The notes below the pieces were generated by a model that ran no database searches, was not told where the DNA came from, and saw only the letters and a program-made list of their open reading frames with translations. From Tetrapyrgos nigripes (lineage: Eukaryota; Basidiomycota; Agaricomycetes; Agaricales; Campanellaceae): 64,000 bases of DNA. A program made the translations under genes and the position numbers. The DNA lies in NCBI GenBank assembly GCA_013368315.1, contig JAACJM010000019.1, forward strand, positions 806,001 to 870,000, written 5' to 3'. Shown here in pieces: positions 32,755 through 44,697 of this stretch. Each line of letters begins with the position of its first letter. The stretch's first letter is position 1.

Positions 32755-34259
32755 CTTCCAATATCTATTGCCTTTCTTAATGTCTTCCTCCACTGTTGTC
32801 ATTGTTTTCTCTGCCTCCAGTAGTGGCTTCCTATCCTGTCTTCATTGGGGTATTTATTCCTTTTAGGGGAACCCTTTCATTTTTCCTTGTTTTGAAGTCT
32901 GAGCCAGTCCCACTCAAACAGGTCCATGGGGCACCTACAATTTCTCGTGACATATTCTCTACTGTCATACTTCCTTGATGATGGCGATTCATTTCTTGCT
33001 ATCACTCCTCCCTAATGACTGCAGCTCTAGCTGCTGGTTTTCCATGTCACTGCTTGACAGGAGCAAGTCCAGACTCATTCTTTTGAGCATTTCTCCAACC
33101 AATTCATGGATGATGCCATTTCCTCTATCTGTTTGCTTCTAGTTGTGACTTTAGGTCATCATTCCTTTGTTGTCAGTTTCTGTGATCATTTCTCTTTTGT
33201 TGTTTTCAATTGACAATCGCAACCTTGGACCCAATTTTCTTGATGATTTCTCTACTACCTGCTCTTCATTGATCACAGCAGCTTCAGCCATTTACTTTCC
33301 TTGATGGTTTTTCTCTACCATTCCTCCTTGACAATCACAACTTTAGCCTCATTTTTCCTCTGTCATTTCTAGGCTACCCATCCCTCTTTCTTGATGTCAG
33401 TGATTCTGACAACTGTTGTTTTCTCAATGGCTTCATTAACATTGACTGAAGCTTCATTTCCTTTTGAAAGTTTCTCTACCCATCACAGTTCAACTGATGT
33501 TTTCCTTGACCGTTTCACTACTATTTGTGCTTCCCTGACAACAGCAAACTTGTCTTTCCTTGATGGTTTTCCCTTTTGCAGTTGTCGTTTTCCCTTTGAT
33601 GTCACTTTTGATAATTGCCATTTCCTGCTGTCTCCTGCTGGGCCATTGGTGACCCTGACAGTGTCTCATGTCACTCTAGGGCTGATCCTCACTGACGGAG
33701 ATCCTTAATCCTCTCTTGGCAAATAACCTTGCGGTTCCCATTCCTGGTCTGTTCTGGGTCCTGACCCTACTGCTTATCAATCCTTGCTGTTCTTACATCA
33801 TTTCCTTCTTCATTTACATTCCAACATGACCTCTCTCCTTTCTCCTCATCCAACCTATGATCACCAATTCTTGTCACTCTTTCATCTCATTCACCTTTAT
33901 CAACATAGCTTGAGAGTTCACTGCTTTTACTCTAACCATTGTTCCCCTCCTCCAAATCCTCCCATTAAAACTTGGACTTACAGTTCTTTGTCCTAGCTTC
34001 TTGGTTTCCCTTTCCATCACAATTAATTTTCCATTCAATACATGGCTCCTGACATACCTTCTTGAACGTTGGCTTCTCTTATTACCCTTTATCCATCCCT
34101 TATATAAACACAGTTCTTTGTCCTCCTCACATTCAACAGTTATGCCTGGATTAAACATTCCCTCCTGCCTCTTCCCTCACTTCAAACAGTCCTATTGTGT
34201 CCTGCTTTTCTCTTTCCAATCACTCTTCCCTTTCTCTTGACACAATCCCATATCTGCTG
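32755..34259 (+). repeat. Diverged right half of the minisatellite locus
   Basis: Pyrimidine-rich sequence with loosely repeated TCCTTGATG, TTTCTCTAC and CTTCATT words, similar in style to 12560-13748 and continuous with it once Copia-1 is removed. Around 33650-33690 a block (TCACTCTAGGGCTGATCCTC) matches 12505-12545. Frames here are compositional; no gene seen. Confidence 0.55.
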
Positions 34260-34657
34260 TGTTGAAATATATACCTTCCATGTATAGTAACTATGATTCT
34301 ATATGGAGTTATTATGAAACTTCTACGTAGCTTTAAGTATGCTAGTCCTCAGGACATTCTCCGGACATTACTCTTATCTTCTACTATGTAGTGATATCTC
34401 TGTAGATAGCAATATGGCCAATGGCAATATCCTCTTAGTCTCTAGGTATGTCCATGGACAATGTAGATATTAGTAATTACATACTCTTTATCTAGTATAA
34501 AAGCTCTCTGTAAAATCGTAGATACTACAGAACAATATCCAGTTCTATCTGCTCTACAAGCAACTCGTATCTAAGCTCTACTAGCTTTCTACTCAGCCCT
34601 CTATTTGGTGAGCTCTACTGACTGGTCACCCTACGCTGAATATTTGCTGCTTCATTA
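34260..34657 (+). repeat. Copia-2 5' LTR
   Basis: 398 bases beginning TGTTGAAATATATACC and ending GCTGCTTCATTA, just before the primer site. Contains AGTATAAAAGCTC near 34494, a likely TATA box. Confidence 0.92.
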
Positions 34658-34669
34658 GGTTATGGGCCC
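34658..34669 (+). promoter_or_regulatory. Copia-2 primer binding site (initiator tRNA-Met fragment)
   Basis: GGTTATGGGCCC, the same as in Copia-1, complementary to the initiator tRNA-Met anticodon stem-loop. Confidence 0.72.
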
Positions 34670-35501
34670 CGAGGGCCATCGATGCTGGTCTTATCCCATA
34701 CAACTACCGTTGTCAAGATGGATCGCATTGTCGAGGTCAACGGCGAGCTCATCACCGAGTAAGCTGTCGGACTCGATGTTTGTGCAGTTGGTGGATCGAT
34801 GTTTCGCTTTATCTCCTTCTTCATCTATATTGCCCGGTAAAATATATAACCAGGGTTCAGTTTAGAGTCGCATTAGGCACTCTTTGCTGGTTTAGTTATA
34901 GATCTAGATAAGTCACTTTATACCTGTAACAGTTATTTGTGGAACCCTTATGGATCTACAAATAGTTGTATGCAGAGTGACTGGCACGCTTTGCAGCCTC
35001 CACTTTAGTGTGGGACTGTTTTTCGCACTCAGGCAAAACTCCGTAGTCATTCGGATGAGCCAGGGGCGTTTATAAAAGTCGCCGATCTAGATCTATAGAA
35101 AAACAGTAGTTAGATAGTGCTCCCCTATATGCTTTAAGGCAACTCTACACCCATTAGGAAGTACTGTGCCACTACGGTCAATATTGCGACTTCTAGAGTA
35201 ATCATGTGCTCTCTGTCAAGAGTATGGTCTCTGACAGTGTGAAATTGATTGAGAAGCACTGATGAAGAAGTTAATATAGGATTCCATTATGCGCACGTAC
35301 CGACGAACGGTTTTCAACTGGCATATAGTTGATTAATGCAAATGTATTATGTACATTCCTTGTCTGAGGCGTTTGCTCAGAAAGGAGAAGGAATATTGCG
35401 ATCATCCTATACACTGTGGTTGTATTAGACCCTTCGATGTTCCTTGGTACTTGTGACCTATTGAATGCACATCTTTACTGATTGATGCTTCATAGATCAA
35501 T
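34670..35501 (+). other. Copia-2 leader
   Basis: Untranslated region of about 830 bases before the gag ATG at 35502. A short frame from ATG 34719 (MDRIVEVNGELITE) ends quickly and may be a chance upstream ORF. No other gene seen. Confidence 0.5.
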
Positions 35502-38500
35502 ATGTCTTCCAACAACGCTATCAACAACACTGAAAGCATCTTCAACGTTCCCATCCTCAATACTACCAATTATGAGTTTTGGAACTATGCTATCACCCGT
35601 CTTCTTGAAGCCAAAGGGCTTAGCAGGGTTGCTTCAGGTACTCAAAAGCGTTATGTGAACACAAGTCCCACCGAAACAGGTAATGCACCTTCTCTTCCTG
35701 AAGGATTTGTACTAGTGTCTAATGAAGTTTACAATGCTTTAACTGAATCCGAACAATCGTCTTATAATCAAATTGTTGATACCTTCGCTCATGAATGGGA
35801 TCAATATCAAATTTTGGTTAATAAACATGATCGGGAATTAGTTGAAACTTATAAGCTTCATAGTTCTTGGGATGACAAAGATGAACAGGCTTTGGGTTTT
35901 ATTTCCTCCTATCTTCCGAATGATGTGGGTTTGGAAATGAGAGAGTTCACTAGAGATGAAATAGAAGAAGACGCTTGTGCCAAAGCAAAAGGAGATTATA
36001 CCGCTAAAATGCTTTGGGATAAAATCGACAAGAAATACAGTTCTCCTGGCCCAACGTCATGGTTCTTAGACTTCAAAGAGTTCATGTCTTGGACGCTTGA
36101 TGAGAAGAAAGATCCTGCAAACCAGATCGCATCTCTGGGAGCAGTTCTCACACGTCTTAAAGCCTATGGATTCACAGTCGATGACAAGTTTAGAGCTCTT
36201 TTCTTGATGGATCGCATTCCGCAATCCTGGGGAAACTATGCTCAATTCACACTTGCCACTATCGAACCAAAGAACCTGACTATGGCACATGTGGAAGGAC
36301 TGATTCTCGTTGAGTACAAACGACGCACTGGTCAATCTTCTGAATCATCTCTTCTTACCCGCATTACTGGAGATAGACGAAAGTTTGATTCTGCACCCAA
36401 TTGGAACAACCAGAAGGCTGGATCTTCTAAACAGAAGAACCAAGACAAGGGTAAGGGTAAACAACCCAAACCTCAGGAACCTTCTAAAACTGTTACAACA
36501 GGTGATGCGAATCAAGGGGGAGATAAAAAGAAGAAAACTCGTCGCAGTAAGAAGAAGAAGGGTTCCAAAAAAGGTGCTGCTAATTTAGCTAATCCAGAAG
36601 TAGAAGCTGATTCAGATTCTGATGATGATGCTCCTTTAATGGTGACCGCTTTTATGGCAAATCCTTTTATAAATGCCACATTAGATCCAATCGAAATCAG
36701 TGACACTGACGATCTACCAGAGACATGTGAGCAACCCATTTATGAACTTCTTCCCTATCATAACTTTCTGATTGTTCGATCAGACTGCTTTATAGACGAG
36801 AATAATGATTCTTCTTTGAAGGAAAGAGTAAAGCGGAACTTAGCTAAACAGGTCAGACCGCAAACGATTTCGGGTTACTTCATTCTTACTCATTATGAGA
36901 GACTCATGATCAATGAACTCGCACAGGAGACAGTTGATTTTGAGAGCTTTCTCAGAGTAGAAGCTCGTCATCAAATGACCCGTAAGCTAGCCGAAATTTG
37001 GGATTACACATACAATTCTGATGGCACTCATACAGAACCTTATCTTCGAGCAAAAGAGGATCTCAATGGTGACGAAGACATGACAAACCAATGGTTTGAT
37101 CATGAAGGAACTATCCGTCCCATTCAGAAACAAATCGAGGAAGAGGTCGAGTATTTTTGCCGTTATATCATGAATAAAGCTTTGGCTGATATGCGCAACC
37201 ATAAATGGATTCCACAGCAGTTTAAAAAACGTGAGCCAGTCCCTTCAAAGCCTCCTTCCTTGATTGAGAGAGCTTACTGGCCTACTCCTGCTCAATCTGT
37301 TATGCGCACAAATGGTGTTACAATTAACACTCAATTTCATGATACATCACTATATCCCGATTTCATTCGCACTCTACCTTTTAATCATACTAAAGCGTCA
37401 TCGTCGTCTTCAAGTAGAAAGCGAAAGGCTGTTCGAGGTTCGTCTTCTTCTGAATCATCAGATTCTACATCTTCGGATCATAGCGAAGAAAGTTCCTTTA
37501 AATATATTCCTCCGAGTGTTGCATTCAAAATGTGGCAAGACAGAATGTCTCACATGTTCACAGATCCAATCCTCGAGAATATGAAAAGAGAACCTGATGA
37601 ATCTGGAAACACTTCGAAGAAACCTCGCTATGATGCACCTTTAGAAGAAGAAGCTGGTCCCTCATCTCTGGCAGATGCGATAAATGTTTCCATTTCGTCT
37701 GGATACCTTGCCGATGATGATGGTGTCAGTCTTGGTTCAGAATCAGATGTGGAAATTTATATTGATGGAGACGAAACTATGGCTTTCTGGCAAGTATTTC
37801 ACACTTCTAATAAAAATAGTGCACTCATACAATTGCCTCAGATCTCAATGTCGTCGGACTATTGTGAATCTCATACAGCCCTAGCGGCTATAGACAATTG
37901 TACTATTATTACAAATGATGTGCCTGTATTTATTTGTGAACAAAGTTTTGTTGCTCGTGCACATTGCTCAACGTGTGAAAAGTATCCTTTGAATAGTATT
38001 TGTAAGAGTAAGATCACTGATGAAATAACCTATTGGGTTTCAGATTCGGGTGCATCGACTCATATTACAAACAATTTGATGGATTTTGCTCAGTACCATA
38101 AGTTACCCAATCCAATTCCACTTCAGATTGCTGATAAAAGATCTGAAACTTACCTTGAAGGTGTTGGAACTGTGTTTATTGAACACATCAATGAAGAAGG
38201 AGTCAAACATACTATAAAACTATACCCAGTGTTTTATCAACCAACTTGCACACATCGTTTGTTGTCTCGAGGATGTATTCTTCGTGAAGGATACTATGAA
38301 ATCTCACGAGATGGCAAGTCCGAGTTTCGGAAAGAAGTAGATCAAAGTCTTCTGATGACATTATTACCAATGCATCGGAAAGACAATTTGCATTGGCTCA
38401 AATCGAAGATAATCATTCCTGAGTCAGCAAATCTATCATCTACTCCTACTGATTATGACATCGTGCATAACCGCTATGGACATGCTGGAAAGGCAGTGGA

Positions 38501-38578
38501 AAGTCATATCATTAAGAATACTAAAGGCTTAAAACCATTTAAAGTACCTAAACATAGTGTATGTCGAGGCTGTGCTTA
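35502..38578 (+). pseudogene. gag-pol: Copia-2 Gag, long unknown insert, protease and pre-integrase part
   Basis: A 1025-residue open frame. Residues ~1-290: Gag of the UBN2 type (FNVPILNTTNYEFWNYAITR, TAKMLWDKIDKKYSS). ~290-370: Lys-rich tail (KKKKTRRSKKKKGSKKG) with no zinc knuckle. ~375-845: a long region unknown to me, with a Ser-rich stretch, KRKRAV-like basic patches and FKMWQDRMSHMF. ~848-860: protease YWVSDSGASTHIT. The end has the H-H-C-C pre-integrase zinc motif (HNRYGHAGKAVES, CRGC). The stop at 38576-38578 is a frameshift, since GKTPSKSYPLSEK continues in another frame. Confidence 0.85.
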
Positions 38579-40175
38579 GGCAAGACTCCATCGAAATCTT
38601 ATCCTTTGTCAGAAAAGCGAGCTACAGAAGTATTAGAACTTGTGCATACAGATGTGAAACAACAACCATCTATATCATATCACAAGTACGAGTATTTCGT
38701 TGTCTTTCTTGATGACTTTAGTTCTTTCCCTGTAACCTTCCTTTTAGTAAGGAAATCTGATGTCTTTAAGTCTTTTAAAATGTACGTTGCCTGGGCAGAA
38801 CAGTCTACTGGCAAAAAACTAAAGACTTTACGATCAGATTTGGGAACAGAGTTTATGAACGAAGATTTTGACAACTTCCTTGCTGAAAAAGGCATTATAA
38901 GACAAATGTCAGCCTCCATACATACATCAACAGAATGGTCGTGCTGAGAGAATAATTAGAACACTCAATGAGAAGTCAGAAGCCATGCGCCATCATGCAA
39001 ATGGACCTCCTTCTTGGTGGGAATTTTCTCTTGCCACAGCTACTTTTGTAGCATGTCGCACACCAACAAAACGACTCAAATGGAAGACTCCTTTTGAATT
39101 GTGGTACAAAAAGAAACCAGATGTATCTTATTTCCGTTCTTGGGGATGTGCTGCATATGTATTCATCCCAGAAAAGAAAAGAGTAAATAAACTCTCCCCA
39201 AAATCAGAATTAATGATCTTTGTTGGTTACGAAAAAGGTTCTAAAGCCTGGTTATTCATGAGACGTGACAATTCACTCTTTGTTAGTCCACAAGCACTCT
39301 TCATAGAGAAATGGTTTCCACGAGTCTTATCATCCGAAACAGAAGAAAGCGACAAATCCACCAAACCTGTCCAACCTTCTGAATTAATGCGCAGTTTGCA
39401 CAAACAGGGTACAAATAATCTCCCACCTGACCCTGTAGTACCCCTCGATTTAGATGACCTGTTCCAAGATCATTTTGATGATCAGGGTCCACCACCCGAT
39501 GAAGGTAATGGTGATCATCAAATTATTGATGATGGAAATGGTTCGGATGCTAGTTCCGAAGACCATGATCCTGGTGCACACCAACCTTCTGATCCAAATG
39601 ACTCCGAAACAGAATCTACACAATCTCGTGAACCGACTCCACCACCTGCACCAGAACCACCTGCTCAAGTACCTGCTGATCCTGTACCTGTACAAGGTCC
39701 TCAACCAGTTAATCCACGCAATGTTGATTTAACTACTGGTAGATTTATAAATAGAGAACCTAATCCAAATCAGACTAGATCTTCAGATCGTCAATCTAGA
39801 CCAAATTGGAGAATTACAGATCCGAACATGCAACACAGTAGAGACATACCACGTGGTGGATGGACTAGAGTAACTCCGAGAGTAACTCGTTCTCAATCTC
39901 GTGCTACTGGTTCGCAAACTGTAACAGATCCAACTCCATCTACTTCTCAAGTCAGAGAAGAAAGTGACAATGAAGATCAATCTGAAACAGAACCAGGACC
40001 TAGTGGAGAAATTGCGGAGTTTCTTGAACAAGATGTTTTAGAACAACGTGTTCAACAAGGGGGAGTATGGTTACAAAATTATCTCTTATCACAGGCGTTT
40101 GTAGATAATAAACAAGGAAGTTTCCTCTGCGACACCTCTGTTTATTCACAATACTCCTATTGCTTTAGTGGATGA
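38561..40175 (+). pseudogene. pol: Copia-2 integrase and linker (broken)
   Basis: Integrase core: LELVHTDVKQQ (Asp), YFVVFLDDFSSF, LRSDLGTEFMNEDF (Asp). A frameshift near 38926 precedes HQQNGRAERIIRTLNEK, which holds the Glu, then GCAAYVFIPEKKRVNKLSPK and MIFVGYEKGSKAW. A long acidic, Pro-rich linker (39450-40020) follows. A further frameshift lies near 40130. Confidence 0.87.
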
Positions 40176-40997
40176 ATATCCATATTATCATGATACCAAT
40201 AGAGATCCAGATCCAAAAAATAAAAGAGATAAAATTACAAAAGATCTGATAGACTATTGGGAAACAAGACCTTCGTGCAGCACTGGACATCAACCAATGA
40301 TTTCAGGAACGCTCCAAAGGATCTTAAAAAGCAATGGGAAGAAGCTTGTCAGTATGAGATTGATCAATTGAAAAAACGAAATGTCTTTGAATTGGTAGAT
40401 CTTCTCAAAGGTTGTAAACCAGTCAGATGTCGTTGGGTATTCAATATTAAATCAAACAAAACAAAACGTGCACGACTCGTTGCAAAGGGTTTTTCCCAGA
40501 CAGAAGGAATTGATTATAACAATGTATTCAGTCCAGTAGTCTGCTTCGAAACGGTTAGACTGTTACTTGCCATTGCTGCTATAGAGAATTGGGAGATCAA
40601 GGCACTAGACGTCAAAAGTGCTTTTCTCTATGGACTTCTTGACGAAGAAATCTATATGACGCAGCCTGATGGCTTTGTTAGTCAGGACAGAAGCAAGGTT
40701 TGGAGGTTACGCAAGGCACTTTATGGTCTGAAACAAGCAAGCTTAGCCTGGTGGACTGAATGCACAAAGTATATGCAATCTTTAGGCTTTAAGCCCTTAC
40801 ATTCAGATGCTGGCGTATATATTTACTGTATGAATGGCAAAACCATAATAGCCATCATATATGTAGATGATGCGTTATGGATGGGTTCAGATCTGAAATT
40901 ATTAAACAGATTAATGAATCAATTCATGGATAAATGGGAATCTCATGATCTCGGAGATGCAAAAGAATTTTTAGGCATGCGCATAAAACGTGATTGA
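40168..40997 (+). pseudogene. pol: Copia-2 reverse transcriptase
   Basis: RVT_2 domain: KKQWEEACQYEIDQLKKRNV, CRWVFNIKSNKTKRARLVAK, GFSQTEGIDYNNVFSPV, LDVKSAFLYGLLDEEIYMTQ, LRKALYGLKQASLAWW and the catalytic IIYVDDALWMG. It ends at TGA 40995-40997 where Arg fits (KRD-KKSILTLDQ). A frame change near 40270 separates the linker (LVDEYPYYHD) from this domain. Confidence 0.9.
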
Positions 40998-41819
40998 AAG
41001 AAGAGTATTCTTACTCTCGATCAAGAAGACTATTTGAATAAAGTCATCAAACGTTTTGGTGCTGAGAATATGAAGCACACAACGACGCCTATGCCACAGT
41101 CATATATTCCTTTAGCACACGATGGAAATGTTGATACCAAAGTTAGAACTTTGTTCCAACAAGTGATTGGCTCAATTCTTTATCTTATGCTTGGTACTCA
41201 ACCTGATATAGCTTTTGCTGTTATCAAACTATCAACATACTCAGCAAATCCCTTGCCAGACCATCTGAAGAAAGCTATGTACATCATAAGATACTTGCTT
41301 TCTACGAAACATTATAGACTCATCTATGATGGATCTAAATCTAGTGGTCTTATAGGTTTTTGTGATAGTGACTGGGCACAAGATAGAGATAATCGTCATT
41401 CACAGACTGGCTTTATATTTGAACTTGCACAGGGCTCAATCTGCTGGTCAAGTCGAAAACAAAAAACTGTTGCATTGTCCTCCACTGAAGCTGAGTAGAT
41501 GGCACTTTGTGAATGTGCGAAACAGGCTCTATGGATTCAAACTCTATTAAAAGAAATCAGTTTTAAATTGAGTCATGTTCCTATTGTTGGTGACAATCAA
41601 GGCTCAATCTTTATTAGTCAAAATCCTATCACTGAATCAAGATTGAAGCATATTGATATACGTTATCATTTTATACGAGAACTGATTCAGGAGTCTAAAA
41701 AGATCCAACTCTATTTTACTCCTGGAAACGAAAATCGTGCAGACCTTCTAACGAAGAATCTTGGGCACATTAAGTTTCTTAAATTCCGAAATGAGTTAGG
41801 ACTATTCTTTGATTCTTAA
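40998..41819 (+). pseudogene. pol: Copia-2 RT end and RNase H
   Basis: YLNKVIKRFGAENMKHTTTP and QQVIGSILYLMLGTQPDIAF end the RT. The RNase H has GFCDSDWAQDRDNRHSQTGF, SSRKQKTVALSSTEAE, TAG at 41494-41496 in place of Tyr, then ALCECAKQALWIQTLL, GDNQGSIFIS, HIDIRYHFIREL and NRADLLTKNLGH. A single Tyr-to-stop change breaks it. Stop TAA 41817-41819. Confidence 0.9.
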
Positions 41820-41967
41820 ATATACTTATGGGTTGAAAACAACTGTCAAGATTTTCAGAGTGGATACTATTCGCATTCCATTATGTTTATATTCATACAA
41901 GAATCATTTAATCCTTGATGTGCACTTACAATGCTGCACTTAAGTCCGCATCTAAAGCGAGGGGAAG

Positions 41968-42366
41968 TGTTGAAATATATACCTTCCATGTATAGTAACT
42001 ATGATTCTATATGGAGCTATTATGAAACTTCTACGTAGCTATAAGTATGCTAGTCCTCCAGGACATTCTCCGGACATTACTCTTATCTTCTATTATGTAG
42101 TGATATCTCTGTAGATAGCAATATGGCCAATGGCAATATCCTCTTAGTCTCTAGGTATTTCCATGGACAATGTAGATATTAGTAATTACATGCTCTTTAT
42201 CTAGTATAAAAGCTCTCTGTAAAGTTGTAGATACTACAGAACAATATCCAGTTCTATCTGCTCTACAAGCAACTTGTATCTAAGCTCTACTAGCTTTCTA
42301 CTCAGCCCTCTATTTGGTGAGCTCTACTGACTGGTCACCCTACGCTGAATATTTGCTGCTTCATTA
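41968..42366 (+). repeat. Copia-2 3' LTR
   Basis: 399 bases, partner of 34260-34657, preceded by GCGAGGGGAAG and followed by CCTCTATTTC. Confidence 0.92.
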
Positions 42367-43151
42367 CCTCTATTTCTCTATGTCCATGACGCGTATGTAT
42401 GTATCTTGACACGACATTATGATGGTAAGAATTAGAGAAGCAGAGAGCTGACAGTGACATGCACACGTCCGTGAAACATCAGTCAAGGGTAATCCCTGGG
42501 ACACTGTGGACTTAACGTGTGACATATGTATTAATCACGTTATTGGTCCCGCTCATGCAAGGCAACTTCCTTACTTTACGTGCATTGTGCGTCATCAAAT
42601 TTGTAAGTCCTTCTCGTCTCTTCTTCTACTTTCATGGTCATCGTTTGCAGTGACTCCGCATGTACAGCGTTTGAGTCAGTATATAGTAGTACCATTGTTG
42701 AAGTGCCTCAAGTCACCTTCGTCATGTTTACTTAAACTTTTACCTGCGTTTTTGATGCTACGATTACAGTACGAAATGGTTACAGTGTCCTTTGTTTCGC
42801 ACACATTTCTTATAGCGACAGAATAGTACGTCATGCACCATACGACATCTGTTTCTTTTAAGTGCATCATGCTGCATAAAAATTTGCATTTCTTTAAAAG
42901 TGTCGCTATATAGGCCAATACATCTACTCGTCTACTCTACCTCCTCCAACAAACTATTGTTTACATTCCTGTCATTTACTTTTTCTCCCTCCGTGTATTT
43001 CAATCTCTTTGGTACTTGTTCGTCTTGTTCATCATCATCCCTATACCGTAACATAGGTCTGAATACTTTGCTCTGACGGTCGGTTAATACGCGGAGAGTA
43101 AACGTACTATATATATACTCACTGTATGTGCTGGTCCTATTAAAGTTATAC
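42367..43151. other. Intergenic, no gene seen
   Basis: Mixed-composition DNA with short frames on both strands and no domain or repeat that I recognise. Confidence 0.4.
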
Positions 43152-43674
43152 CTCGCATTATATTGACAAGTTTATAGCGTCTCTCTTTGACGGGCCACAC
43201 CACAAAGGAGAACATGACTTCGACCGGCTGGCCTTCTACGAAGTCTCTTGGCAACAACGAAGTGTAACTTGGAGCGAGAAAAGGAAAAGGAAAACAAAAA
43301 TTTTGCAAATAAAGAAAAAAAGTAAGTGCTTGTTGGCGTGTATTATTCATTGTCCACTCACATTGCCTTCTCACCGTTCACTTCTCTCCTTCTGTACTTC
43401 ACTTGGTTGTCTGCAGTGTGAACGTATTGCTGGCCAGCGTGTTTGGTCATGATCCTGAATGTGTCCACATTTTTGGGCAGCAGTAAAGGCGTCGTGTTTG
43501 ATGCATCTCGAACATTGAGGAACATCCAGTTGCTGAAATCTATCACCATGGCGCTGCTGTGAGGTTCCGTCCAAGTCCATTGGTCTAACGAGTCATCGGG
43601 AAAGTGGGGATTGAAAAGGCTAGACAGTTCTTTCATAACCTCAATATTGCTCTCAAAGGTAGGAGAGCCATATC
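43152..43674 (-). pseudogene. Two-exon fragment of a host-like gene
   Basis: On the minus strand, exon 43674-43362 and exon 43267-43152 are joined by a GT-AG intron (donor GTGAGT) in perfect phase: GEKA then IYTSLLPRDFVEGQPVEVMF, followed by SFVVWPVKERRYKLVNIMR. A further GTATAAC donor follows. Upstream sense includes FPDDSLDQWTWTEPHSS and VIDFSNWMFLNVRDASNT. The pattern resembles uncharacterised agaricomycete proteins I have a general memory of, but I cannot name a family. No start or end exon was found, so it is a fragment or part of a larger unmodelled gene. Confidence 0.5.
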
Positions 43675-44140
43675 CTGTAACACTGATGTGCTGACGGAGT
43701 TTTTTGGTTTCCTTTAGTTTGCTGTTTCTGGACGATCAGTATAGGGAATACTGGTGAAGGAAGCCGGTCAGGCCAAAACACTAAAATTTTATAAAAGTTG
43801 TACAAAAATGCATGGATATAAGCACCAGCATACTTTTGTAAAAACGGTGTATCAACCACCAGGCCGTGGCTTTTTTAACAACCCACTATGGCTCCTATGG
43901 CGCGGAATGGCCTAGGGCAGTGTCCTACCATTTTGGGTGTGGTACGTCTAGCTGGGAGGTCTGGGTAATTCGGATATAACCGTATTCTCGACGCGCGGCC
44001 TCAGTCTGCCGTATTCTCGACGCGTGACCTTATTCGGACTATTTGGTCTCTTTCGGATTACATCGGAAATATGCCTACCGGTATCCCGGTATCCCAAACC
44101 GGAAAAATACCATCTTAGGCGTAGCTCGGCACCAGCGCTG
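43675..44140. other. Unassigned, with short dispersed repeat
   Basis: A block at about 43780-43870 (TTTTATAAAAGTTGTACAAA and CGGTGTATCAACCACC) is related to 47705-47785, where TTTTATAAAAGCGGCCATGG and GGTTGATCCATCG occur. 43980-44030 has two copies of CCGTATTCTCGACGCG. No gene seen. Confidence 0.35.
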
Positions 44141-44500
44141 GCTCGGGTTATTCGACGCTTGTGCGTGGGAACTCCTTTCGCGCCCGCCGTCGCTGCTATA
44201 TCGTATTTTGCCCTACTACTGTACTGTTACAAAAATTACACTAGTACATCCATAAGTAATGGTACATAAGTTGAAGTGAGCTTACTGTTGGGTCTGCGAA
44301 ATGTTGCAGGCTCGGGTTATTCAGAAAGCGCTTGGGCTCGGGCTAATCCGTGCGTGGGAATATCTCCGCCTCCTTGCGCGTGCGCCATTGCTGCTATATA
44401 TATTGCCCTACACTACTGTATTATTATAAAAATTACATTAGTACATATGTAAGTAATGGTAGATACTGAGATTGCTGTTGGATCTGCCAAAAGGATGCTG
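44141..44500 (+). repeat. Diverged direct repeat of ~160-190 bases, two copies
   Basis: Copy 1 starts about 44141 (GGCTCGGGTTATTCGACGC), copy 2 about 44333 (GGCTCGGGCTAATCCGTGC). Both continue with TGCGTGGGAA, GCTGCTATAT, TTGCCCTACACTACTGTA or variant, AAAAATTACA(C/T)TAGTACAT and GTAAGTAATGGTA. A third partial, inverted relative lies at about 46960-47080. Confidence 0.7.
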
Positions 44501-44697
44501 TGGGCAGGGGGCACCACACCCTGGGAATATTTCTGCCCTGCTTGGGCACCCGCTGATACATTATTGGACCCATAAAGGGAACATTGTTGTACCCATGAGT
44601 CTTTAGAGCGAAGTGGACAACGAGTGGTGGCCAAGAGTTGTGCTGGCAGTTTGCTAGCGGTTGACGCGTTCATTACATTCCAATTGCGGAATAAATG
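44501..44697. other. Unassigned spacer with inverted-repeat partner
   Basis: 44513-44550 (CCCTGGGAATATTTCTGCCC, then TGCTTGGGCACC) is an inverted match to 46965-47000 (GTGCCCAAGCAGGGCGGGAA, then TATTCCCAGGG). No gene. Confidence 0.4.

Larger units (their letters stand above)
34260..42366 (+). mobile_element. Ty1/Copia retrotransposon Copia-2
   Basis: 8.1 kb with LTRs 34260-34657 and 41968-42366, about 97% identical by eye. Gag, protease, integrase, RT and RNase H are in Copia order. The 3' LTR is preceded by GCGAGGGGAAG (polypurine tract). I find no target duplication: the flanks are TGCTG and CCTCT. It has three or four frameshifts, one TGA (40995) and one TAG (41494), but is otherwise well preserved. 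Confidence 0.92.
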
